5,612 nt of DNA from Deltaproteobacteria bacterium (lineage in GTDB: Bacteria; Desulfobacterota; Syntrophia; Syntrophales; UBA2210). Under the pieces are notes generated by a model that did no database searches, was not told the origin of the DNA, and worked only from the letters and a program-made list of their open reading frames with translations. How positions within the stretch are numbered: position 1 is the stretch's first letter; the number at the start of each line of letters is the position of its first letter. Location: assembly GCA_030603465.1 (NCBI GenBank), contig JAUVXT010000177.1:1-5612 (forward strand). The letters run 5' to 3'. Positions 1 to 5,612 of this stretch are shown piece after piece. Made by a program: the position numbers and the translations under genes.

Positions 1-6
1 TAGTAA
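1..6 (+). other. Tandem TAG-TAA stops at left edge, possible end of an upstream gene
   Basis: The window opens with TAG directly followed by TAA in the same frame, 13 nt before the dnaN start. This could be the end of an upstream gene, most plausibly dnaA, which usually precedes dnaN. No coding sequence before the stops is visible, so the link to dnaA is inference from gene order only. Confidence 0.2.
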
Positions 7-9
7 GAT

Positions 10-16
10 AGGTGAT
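10..16 (+). promoter_or_regulatory. dnaN ribosome binding site
   Basis: AGGTGAT is a 7-base perfect complement to the usual 3' end of bacterial 16S rRNA (the GGTGAT side of the anti-Shine-Dalgarno match). It lies 3 nt before the ATG at 20. The match is shifted toward the 16S 3' end, so the short spacing to the ATG is normal. It supports ATG 20 as the dnaN start. Confidence 0.75.
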
Positions 17-19
17 AAA

Positions 20-1138
20 ATGGAATTCTTGATCAAGAGAAATATTTTTTTAGAAGGAATACAGAGGACACTGGGTATTGTAGATAGGAAAACAACAATT
101 CTGATTCTCAATAACGTGCTTATAAAGGCTGACAATGAAAAGGTAAGAATAATAGCAACCGACAGAGAAATAGGCCTCATTGCGGACTATGATGCAAAAG
201 TCATAACTCCGGGGGAAATAACAATTGGGGCGAGAAAAATGTTCGAAATGATAAGAGAGATAGAGGGAGATGAAATAAATTTTAAAAAATTGGACAATGA
301 TTGGGTAAATATAACATGTGAAAAGATTGTTTATAAGATTCCTGGTATTTCTGCCGATGAGTTTCCCGATGTGGTGGATGAAAAAGATATAAATTTTTTC
401 AGGATTGAACGTGGTGTTTTGAAGGAGATGATAGGTAAAACATTTTTTGCGATATCTACTGATGAAATGAGGGTAAATCTAAATGGGGTTTATCTTGAAC
501 TGGAGGGAGACCGCATCGGTATGGTGTCTACCGATGGTCACAGGATATCCATTGTGAAGATGGAACTGAAAGATGAGATATCTGAAGATCAGAGGTTTGA
601 AGGGATAATAATACCCCGGAAGGGTGTAAATGAGATCAGGAGGCTTGTTGAGGACGGGAAAGAACACGCGGAAATGGGCGTAAAAGACGGTAAGTATGTA
701 TTAAAAATGGACGGCATTGTATTGAGAGTCGGCCTAATTGAAGAGACCTATCCTGATTATAGAAGGGTTATACCGAAGGATGAGGGCATCGAGATCAGGG
801 TTGATAAGCACCAGATATTGCATGCGCTGAAGAGAATGGATGTTATGTCCAGCGATCGGTATAGTGGAGTGAAGATAGAGCTTGCCGAGAATAAGATGAT
901 TTTAAATTCAACGAATCCAGATGTGGGAGAGGCAAATGATGAGATAGATATTTCTTATGACGGTGCGGGTTTGGCAATAGGATACAATGTCAAGTATCTG
1001 ATTGATGCCATAGATGTTATTAACGAGAACCTTATATCGTTTGAGATGAGGGATGATGAAGGTGCGGGTATAATCAGACCGGTTGGAACGGATAATTATA
1101 TGTGTGTTATTATGCCGACAAAATTGAGAAGGGATTAG
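20..1138 (+). CDS. dnaN: DNA polymerase III beta subunit (sliding clamp)
   Basis: DnaN dimerises into a ring around DNA and tethers the replicative polymerase and other clamp-binding proteins (known of the family). The 372-aa product matches the usual length of about 366-380 aa and fits three consecutive clamp folds, roughly residues 1-120, 125-250 and 255-372. Visible motifs that line the protein-binding pocket are TDGHR at 171-175 in domain 2, the YPDYRRVIP segment at 244-252 at the domain 2/3 boundary, and the C-terminal IMPTKL at 364-369, corresponding to the VMPMRL end in E. coli. The tail is three residues (RRD) longer than that ending. The ATG at 20 has a strong ribosome binding site. 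The TAG stop ends 2 nt before the likely gyrB start, so the two genes form an operon. No frameshift or missing segment was seen. Confidence 0.97.
   Translation: MEFLIKRNIFLEGIQRTLGIVDRKTTILILNNVLIKADNEKVRIIATDREIGLIADYDAKVITPGEITIGARKMFEMIREIEGDEINFKKLDNDWVNITCEKIVYKIPGISADEFPDVVDEKDINFFRIERGVLKEMIGKTFFAISTDEMRVNLNGVYLELEGDRIGMVSTDGHRISIVKMELKDEISEDQRFEGIIIPRKGVNEIRRLVEDGKEHAEMGVKDGKYVLKMDGIVLRVGLIEETYPDYRRVIPKDEGIEIRVDKHQILHALKRMDVMSSDRYSGVKIELAENKMILNSTNPDVGEANDEIDISYDGAGLAIGYNVKYLIDAIDVINENLISFEMRDDEGAGIIRPVGTDNYMCVIMPTKLRRD
1129..1134 (+). promoter_or_regulatory. gyrB ribosome binding site inside the dnaN 3' end
   Basis: AAGGGA within the last dnaN codons lies 6 nt before TTG 1141 and 12 nt before GTG 1147. 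This spacing favours TTG 1141 as the gyrB start. An in-frame GTG at 1102 would add 13 residues encoded inside dnaN, and those residues do not look like a GyrB N-terminus. Overlap of the site with the dnaN end suggests terminating ribosomes help initiate gyrB. Confidence 0.55.
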
Positions 1139-1140
1139 AT

Positions 1141-3555
1141 TTGGCAGTGGAAAAGAAATATAGCGCAGACAGCATAAAAGTATTGGGGGGACTGGAAGCG
1201 GTAAGAAAGAGGCCCGCCATGTATATCGGGAGCACCGGGAAAGACGGCCTCCATCACCTTGTTTATGAAGTTGTTGACAACAGTATTGATGAGGCGTCGG
1301 CGGGGTATTGCGATGAAATAGAAATAAAAATCAGGGTTGATAACAGTGTTACTGTTGATGATAACGGAAGGGGTATCCCTGTAGGCAAACACAAAACTGA
1401 AAAGGTGTCGGCGGCAGAAGTTGTCATGACCAAGCTTCATGCGGGGGCAAAGTTCAGCACGGATAGTTATAAGGTGTCCGGAGGGTTGCACGGTGTAGGT
1501 GTCTCTGTCGTTAATGCCCTGTCCAGCTATTTGGAACTGGAGGTAAAGGTAGACAATAAGGTCTACCGGCAGTCTTACAAAAAAGGCATTCCGCAGGCTC
1601 CCCTTAAAAAAGTGGGCGCAACAAAAAAGAGGGGAACAAAGGTTACCTTTTTGCCGGATCAGGAGATATTTGATGACGTTAATTTCAGCGGTGAAACTCT
1701 TGCCAACAGATTACGAGAGCTGGCCTTCCTGAATAAGGGGGTTAAAATTGTCCTTAAAGATGAGAGAAACGATACAAAAAATGAGTATTTTTATAAAGGG
1801 GGTATTATCTCTTTTGTCGAATACATAAATAGAAACAAGAAGACGCTCCACAAAAAGCCGATTTACATAAGTGGTGAAAAGGAAGATTGCATTGTCGAAG
1901 TCGCACTTCAATATAATGACACGTATATGGAGAATGTTTTTTCCTATGCAAACAGCATCAATACATCAGAGGGTGGAACACATCTCATAGGTCTAAGATC
2001 TGCCCTTACAAGGATAATCAACAATTACGCTATCAACAATAATCTCATTAAGAACGGGAGCGTGTCTCTAAAAGGCGAGGATGTAAGGGAGGGAATAGCC
2101 TGCGTTATAAGTATTAAATTAAGCCAGCCACAGTTTGAAGGTCAGACAAAGACCAAGCTCGGTAACAGTGAAGTAAAGGGCCTTGTAGAGACCATCGTTT
2201 ATGACAAATTGACCAGCTATCTGGAAGAGAATCCCTCGGTGGCAAAACAGGTTGTGGCAAAGTCTATTGATGCTTCAAGAGCAAGGGAAGCGGCCAGGAA
2301 GGCCAGAGAGCTGACAAGAAGAAAAAGCGCTCTTGAATTTACGGCTCTTCCCGGCAAACTGGCCGACTGTCAGGAAAAAGATCCCGCGGATAGCGAACTG
2401 TATCTGGTTGAGGGAGATTCTGCCGGCGGTTCGGCAAAGCAGGGAAGAGACAGGAAAAACCAGGCAATCTTGCCACTGAGAGGAAAATTATTAAATGTTG
2501 AAAAGGCAAGATTCGATAAAATGCTGAACAATAATGAGATTAAGATCATTATTACAGCCCTTGGGGCCGGCATAGGTGAGGAGGAGTATGATATAACCAA
2601 GCTCAGGTATCACAAAGTAATAATCATGACCGACGCCGATATCGATGGCTCCCATATAAGAACACTCCTCTTGACATTCTTTTTCAGACACATGAGGGAA
2701 TTGATAGAGAGAGGCTATCTGTATATAGCGCAGCCGCCATTGTTCCGTATTGCTGATCATAAAAAGGAAATCTATATAAATAACGAAGAAGATATGGAGG
2801 ATTATATTCTTAAGAATGGCGTTGGTAAGGTTGGCATAATAACGGGAGAGGGAAATAGTATTACGGGCAATAAATTAATTTCCTTGATAAAAAAAGGTAT
2901 TCGTCTGGATGCCATACTGGATAAAGTGGAAAGGGGCGGAAAAAACAGAGAGGTTGTAAGTTTACTGGCGGGAGATCCTGTCTTCTCGGCGGATGATTTT
3001 AATGAGAACGGCAGACTTTCAAAGGTCGGAAAGAGAATAAGCGGGGCAATGGGAAGCAACGTTACATCGATGCGGACCGAAGAAGATATCGAGTATGGTG
3101 GATACAAGATGTTTTTCGATATTATAACCGACGGATACAGCCATACGACGTGGATAGACAAAGACATATTCAATCTGCCCAAATTTGCCGAGGCAAAGGT
3201 ACTTATCAATCAAATGAGCGCCCTGGGAGAAGCCCCATATATGGTGGAGGTAAACAGCAGTGGTGTTGATAAGGAAGCAATAGGGTTGGAGAACATGAAA
3301 TCCCTGATAGCTTATATACTTCAGATCGGTAAAAAAGGTATCTCCATTCAGCGCTACAAAGGGCTGGGAGAGATGAACCCCGTTCAGTTATGGGACACAA
3401 CGATGGATCCGGAAAAAAGGACACTCCTCCAGGTGAAAATAGAAGACGCGGTGATTGCGGATGAGATTTTTACAACACTCATGGGAGATCAGGTTGAGCC
3501 AAGAAGGGATTTTATATTCGCAAACGCACTTAAAGTAACAAATCTGGACATTTAA
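1141..3555 (+). CDS. gyrB: DNA gyrase subunit B (ATPase and TOPRIM subunit)
   Basis: GyrB powers ATP-dependent negative supercoiling with GyrA. From TTG 1141 it is 804 aa, the length of E. coli GyrB. The GHKL ATPase domain (about 1-220) carries Glu43 (general base), Asn47 (Mg-ATP), DDNGRGIP at 73-80 and GGLHGVG at 114-120. The transducer domain (about 220-400) has QTK at 335-337, matching the ATP-contacting Gln335/Lys337 of E. coli. The TOPRIM domain has EGDSAGG at 424-430, PLRGK at 445-449 and the metal-binding Asp498, Asp500 and Asp502. A Gram-negative-type insert (about 550-720) precedes the C-terminal QRYKGLGEMNP at 737-747. All catalytic residues are present. Odd: the position of E. coli Arg136, an aminocoumarin contact, is Val137. 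The start could instead be GTG 1147 or GTG 1102. The gene sits 2 nt after dnaN with no recF between them. Confidence 0.97.
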   Translation: MAVEKKYSADSIKVLGGLEAVRKRPAMYIGSTGKDGLHHLVYEVVDNSIDEASAGYCDEIEIKIRVDNSVTVDDNGRGIPVGKHKTEKVSAAEVVMTKLHAGAKFSTDSYKVSGGLHGVGVSVVNALSSYLELEVKVDNKVYRQSYKKGIPQAPLKKVGATKKRGTKVTFLPDQEIFDDVNFSGETLANRLRELAFLNKGVKIVLKDERNDTKNEYFYKGGIISFVEYINRNKKTLHKKPIYISGEKEDCIVEVALQYNDTYMENVFSYANSINTSEGGTHLIGLRSALTRIINNYAINNNLIKNGSVSLKGEDVREGIACVISIKLSQPQFEGQTKTKLGNSEVKGLVETIVYDKLTSYLEENPSVAKQVVAKSIDASRAREAARKARELTRRKSALEFTALPGKLADCQEKDPADSELYLVEGDSAGGSAKQGRDRKNQAILPLRGKLLNVEKARFDKMLNNNEIKIIITALGAGIGEEEYDITKLRYHKVIIMTDADIDGSHIRTLLLTFFFRHMRELIERGYLYIAQPPLFRIADHKKEIYINNEEDMEDYILKNGVGKVGIITGEGNSITGNKLISLIKKGIRLDAILDKVERGGKNREVVSLLAGDPVFSADDFNENGRLSKVGKRISGAMGSNVTSMRTEEDIEYGGYKMFFDIITDGYSHTTWIDKDIFNLPKFAEAKVLINQMSALGEAPYMVEVNSSGVDKEAIGLENMKSLIAYILQIGKKGISIQRYKGLGEMNPVQLWDTTMDPEKRTLLQVKIEDAVIADEIFTTLMGDQVEPRRDFIFANALKVTNLDI

Positions 3556-3728
3556 TGAGCACCTTCATTTAGTAGAACATTGCTTCTTGCTCTTCCCATC
3601 AATAGAAACGGGTCATTAGGGATTACAGATGTACATTCCGTTATACCGGGCTAATCTATTGTTAGAGATAAGTCGGATGAACTGAACAGCGAGCGCATAA
3701 AATAAACATTTTCCATAACAGTCGGAGA

Positions 3729-3766
3729 TTCCCCGCAACTTATTGCGGGGAGCTTCAATGAAAGCT
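3729..3766. repeat. Strong hairpin, candidate dispersed REP-like element
   Basis: CCCCGCAA (3731-3738), loop CTTA, TTGCGGGG (3743-3750) is a perfect 8-bp stem, extendable by T3730-A3751 and a T3729-G3752 wobble. A second small stem follows: AGCTT (3751-3755) with AAGCT (3762-3766), loop CAATGA. The two stems share bases at 3751-3752. There is no T-run after it on either strand, so it does not look like an intrinsic terminator. GC-rich hairpins of this form, a CCCCGC...GCGGGG core flanked by ATT and AGCTTCA, resemble intergenic palindromic repeats I associate with Desulfobacterota genomes. That family link is inference from memory; only one copy is in this window. It could instead be an mRNA-stabilising stem at the gyrB 3' end. 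Confidence 0.45.
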
Positions 3767-3801
3767 TTGCACAACTACCAAAAGCTGCGCAAAAAAATGT
3801 T

Positions 3802-3829
3802 TTGAGCATCGAAGAATTATATTTTTAAA
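3802..3829 (+). promoter_or_regulatory. Weak candidate promoter for gyrA
   Basis: TTGAGC (3802-3807) and TTTAAA (3824-3829), 16 nt apart, each match 4 of 6 bases of the sigma-70 -35 and -10 consensus. They lie in the AT-rich part of the gap, about 100 nt before the gyrA start. Other -10-like hexamers nearby are TATATT (3818-3823) and TAAAAT (3853-3858), but neither has a convincing -35 partner. A promoter somewhere here is plausible because of the long gap; the exact position is not established. Confidence 0.2.
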
Positions 3830-3847
3830 GGTCTCTCAATATGACCT
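3829..3847. repeat. Short inverted repeat, possible operator
   Basis: AGGTC (3829-3833) and GACCT (3843-3847) form a perfect 5-bp inverted repeat with a 9-nt AT-rich spacer, 19 bp in all, a size suited to a dimeric DNA-binding protein. It abuts the weak promoter candidate and lies 78 nt before gyrA. Five-base arms can arise by chance, so an operator role is only a suggestion. Confidence 0.2.
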
Positions 3848-3860
3848 CAAAATAAAATAA

Positions 3861-3924
3861 CTGCGACGCAAGATGTCGTAGACGGGGGTAATCCCGGCAG
3901 ATTTAAGCAGGAGGATTGAAAATC
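3861..3924 (+). promoter_or_regulatory. Foldable 5' leader just upstream of gyrA, function unknown
   Basis: CTGC (3861-3864) can pair with GCAG (3897-3900), enclosing two hairpins: GAC (3865-3867) with GTC (3875-3877), and CGGG (3883-3886) with CCCG (3893-3896). The result is a compact three-way junction. The same CTGC could instead pair with a second GCAG at 3907-3910, which overlaps the gyrA Shine-Dalgarno sequence. GATTT (3900-3904) with AAATC (3920-3924) would place that sequence in a 15-nt loop. Alternative pairings around a ribosome binding site suggest translational control, but the stems are short and I recognise no known riboswitch class. Confidence 0.3.
3909..3914 (+). promoter_or_regulatory. 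gyrA ribosome binding site
   Basis: AGGAGG is a full Shine-Dalgarno match, 11 nt before ATG 3926, slightly long spacing. An in-frame TGA at 3917-3919 excludes any upstream start in the gyrA frame, so ATG 3926 is the first usable start. A TTG at 3916 is in another frame and nearly touches the site. Confidence 0.8.
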
Positions 3925-3925
3925 A

Positions 3926-5612
3926 ATGAATCAGCTATACAGGCGAAACATACCGGTCAGTATAGAGAGCGAGATGAAGAAATCTTATATGGATTATGCG
4001 ATGAGCGTGATTGTTGGGCGCGCAATACCGGATGTCAGAGATGGATTGAAACCGGTTCATCGCAGAGCGATTTTTGCTATGTCGGAACTTGGAAACAGAT
4101 GGAATAAACCCTACAAAAAATCTGCCAGGATCGTGGGGGATATAATAGGTAAATACCACCCGCATGGTGATTCCGCCTCCTACGATACTGTCGTAAGGAT
4201 GGCGCAGGATTTTTCCATGCGATATCCGCTTATAGACGGCCAGGGGAACTTCGGCTCTTTGGATGGCGACCCTCCGGCGGCAATGAGATATACCGAGATC
4301 CGCATGGCCAGGATTGCCGAAGAGCTGACTGCGGATCTGGAAAAAGAGACGGTAGACTTTGTCCCTAATTATGATGGTTCACTTGAAGAACCGACCGTTT
4401 TCCCCGCCAAGATACCGGTGCTTCTTTTAAATGGAACATCCGGAATAGCTGTGGGTGTGACTTGCAATATTCCGCCGCACAACCTGAATGAAATTGTTGA
4501 TGGAACGATAGCGCTGATCCGGAATCCTGAGATTTCGATAGATGGTCTCATGCAAATCATAAAGGGGCCCGACTTTCCCACAGCAGGATTTATCAACGGA
4601 AGGGAGGGAATTGTTTCCGCCTACAGGACGGGCAGGGGGATCATCAGAGTCAGAGCAAAGGCCATGATAGAGAGGAATGAGAGAAATGACAGGGAAAGTA
4701 TAGTTGTTACAGAAATTCCCTACATGGTAAACAAGGCAAGCCTGATTGAAAAGATATCTGAACTTGTAAAAGGAAAAAAGCTCAACGGCATTGCGGATCT
4801 CAGAGATGAATCTGACAGGGAGGGTATCAGGGTTGTCATTGATCTGAAAAAAGATGAAATATCCGGAGTAATCCTCAATCAGCTTTACAAGCATACCCAG
4901 ATGGAATCAACTTTCGGCATTATTATGCTGGCAATCGATAATGGACAGCCCAGGATTTTCAATCTGACAGAAGTACTCCAGAGGTTTGTCGATTTCAGGA
5001 AAGTGGTTGTAACGAGGAGAACGGTATTTGAGCTTTCCAAGGCGAGAGAAAGGATGCATGTTCTCGCGGGACTTATAATCGCTCTGGATAGTATAGATGC
5101 CGTAATCGCGGTCATCAAGGAATCTGAAAATGCTCAAACGGCGGCGGAAGAGCTTTCAAAGAGATTTGGCCTGAGTCCGGTACAGACAAAGGCGATTCTG
5201 GATATGAGGCTGCAGAGACTGACAGGTCTGGAGCAGGAAAAAATAAGGGAAGAACATTTTGAGGTTGCCGCTCTCGTTTCAAGATTGGAGGGGATACTGG
5301 CTGATCCGCAGAAGGTACTCGATATCATTATTGGGGAAATGGAGGAGGTGAAGGAAAGATACGGGGATGAAAGAAGAACGGAGATCGTTCTTAATAGTGA
5401 AGAGATAGACATAGAAGACATGATCGTGGAAGAAGAAATGGCGGTCACGATAACTCATCAGGGTTACATCAAAAGAAATCCTGTAAGCCTGTATAGGAGC
5501 CAGCATCGCGGAGGCCGCGGGAAGATGGGAATGGGAACAAAGGATGATGACTTTGTCGAAAAACTCTTTACAGCCTCAACACACAGCCATATTTTATTCT
5601 TTACGAATACGG
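3926..5612 (+). CDS. gyrA: DNA gyrase subunit A, 3' end beyond window
   Basis: GyrA cleaves and religates the gate DNA segment and wraps DNA to give gyrase its supercoiling direction. The first 562 codons are present and open to the window edge; about 250 more are expected. N-terminal numbering matches E. coli exactly. The winged-helix DNA-cleavage domain has RAIPDVRDGLKPVHRR at 32-47, KYHPHGDS at 76-83, the Arg121-Tyr122 pair with the catalytic tyrosine in AAMRYTE (118-124), and the DNA-intercalating Ile174 in SGIAVG. The tower and coiled-coil gate lie at about 330-490, without the extra segment of E. coli GyrA. The C-terminal wrapping domain begins near 495, and its GyrA box is QHRGGRG at 526-532, where Lys/Arg is usual at the second position. 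The quinolone-determining region has Ser83 and Asp87, the susceptible-type residues. It lies 370 nt after gyrB and may have its own promoter. Confidence 0.97.
   Translation, partial: MNQLYRRNIPVSIESEMKKSYMDYAMSVIVGRAIPDVRDGLKPVHRRAIFAMSELGNRWNKPYKKSARIVGDIIGKYHPHGDSASYDTVVRMAQDFSMRYPLIDGQGNFGSLDGDPPAAMRYTEIRMARIAEELTADLEKETVDFVPNYDGSLEEPTVFPAKIPVLLLNGTSGIAVGVTCNIPPHNLNEIVDGTIALIRNPEISIDGLMQIIKGPDFPTAGFINGREGIVSAYRTGRGIIRVRAKAMIERNERNDRESIVVTEIPYMVNKASLIEKISELVKGKKLNGIADLRDESDREGIRVVIDLKKDEISGVILNQLYKHTQMESTFGIIMLAIDNGQPRIFNLTEVLQRFVDFRKVVVTRRTVFELSKARERMHVLAGLIIALDSIDAVIAVIKESENAQTAAEELSKRFGLSPVQTKAILDMRLQRLTGLEQEKIREEHFEVAALVSRLEGILADPQKVLDIIIGEMEEVKERYGDERRTEIVLNSEEIDIEDMIVEEEMAVTITHQGYIKRNPVSLYRSQHRGGRGKMGMGTKDDDFVEKLFTASTHSHILFFTNT

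Larger units (their letters stand above)
3556..3925. other. gyrB-gyrA intergenic region, 370 nt, non-coding
   Basis: No reading frame of convincing length or with a ribosome binding site was found on either strand, and no tRNA-like cloverleaf was recognised. The first 170 nt (3556-3725) hold nothing I can name beyond short palindromes such as ATGTACAT at 3629-3636 and a 7-base direct repeat AGTCGGA (3671, 3720). The rest holds a strong hairpin (3731-3750), an AT-rich stretch (3791-3860) and a foldable leader (3861-3924). No hairpin followed directly by a T-run was found after gyrB, so a classical intrinsic terminator is not evident. The gap suggests gyrA can be transcribed separately from dnaN-gyrB. 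Confidence 0.8.

Noticed and set aside
3555..3572. A 5-codon plus-strand frame overlapping the gyrB stop as TAATG
   Set aside because: Too short to judge and without independent support; likely chance.
3651..3716. A 21-aa minus-strand frame in the intergenic region
   Set aside because: Very short, no ribosome binding site before its ATG and no recognisable sequence; expected by chance in AT-rich DNA.
3731..3750. Intrinsic terminator of gyrB
   Set aside because: The stem is strong, but no T-run follows on either strand and it lies about 175 nt past the stop codon.
3765..3773. CTTTGCACA as a possible DnaA box
   Set aside because: It has two mismatches to TTATNCACA and no clustered partner boxes, so there is no support for an origin in this gap.
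3861..3900. Cyclic-di-GMP (GEMM-I) riboswitch, prompted by the GACGCAAG string
   Set aside because: The conserved upstream segment and the paired-helix layout of that class are absent, and the foldable region is only about 40 nt.
3916..4107. A TTG-started 63-aa frame at the beginning of gyrA
   Set aside because: It overlaps gyrA in another frame, its start almost touches the Shine-Dalgarno sequence, and its protein has no recognisable features. The gyrA frame from ATG 3926 matches GyrA residue by residue.
4427..4894. A 155-aa minus-strand open frame opposite gyrA
   Set aside because: It lies wholly antisense to conserved gyrA codons and encodes nothing recognisable. The other minus-strand frames opposite dnaN, gyrB and gyrA are rejected for the same reason.
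1..5612. A novel defence, mobile or biosynthetic system
   Set aside because: All long coding capacity is accounted for by dnaN, gyrB and gyrA, with no insertion, composition break or repeat array seen.

Overview
The window is a stretch of bacterial housekeeping chromosome with three genes, all on the + strand: dnaN (sliding clamp, complete), gyrB (gyrase subunit B, complete) and gyrA (gyrase subunit A, cut off by the right edge after 562 codons). This is the usual origin-proximal replication cluster, so dnaA probably lies just to the left; no dnaA coding sequence is visible here. The gene order, a GyrB with the long Gram-negative-type insert (804 aa) and a GyrA without the extra tower segment found in E. 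coli suggest a Gram-negative bacterium. A Desulfobacterota ('Deltaproteobacteria')-like organism with moderate GC is my best guess, held with modest confidence.

Layout: bases 1-19 hold a strong Shine-Dalgarno sequence for dnaN. dnaN runs 20-1138. gyrB follows with only 2 nt between the dnaN stop and its most likely start, a TTG at 1141, so the two are almost certainly co-transcribed and probably translationally coupled. recF, which usually sits between dnaN and gyrB, is absent. After the gyrB stop at 3555 comes a 370-nt non-coding gap (3556-3925). It holds a strong 8-bp-stem hairpin resembling a dispersed REP-like repeat (3731-3750), an AT-rich stretch that may carry the gyrA promoter, a small inverted repeat, and a compact foldable leader just upstream of the gyrA ribosome binding site. 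gyrA starts at ATG 3926 and reads open to the window end.

How they work together: DnaN is the processivity clamp loaded behind the replicative polymerase. GyrB (ATPase and TOPRIM) and GyrA (DNA cleavage and wrapping) form the A2B2 gyrase that removes positive supercoils ahead of the fork. The catalytic residues checked are intact in both gyrase subunits, and the clamp motifs of DnaN are in place. The GyrA quinolone-determining positions are wild type (Ser83, Asp87). The GyrB position matching the aminocoumarin-contact Arg136 of E. coli is valine, the most testable oddity in the window.

I found no mobile element, CRISPR array, tRNA/rRNA gene or new multi-gene system. What is worth a second look is the gyrB-gyrA intergenic region, the missing recF and a few residue-level departures in the gyrase subunits.
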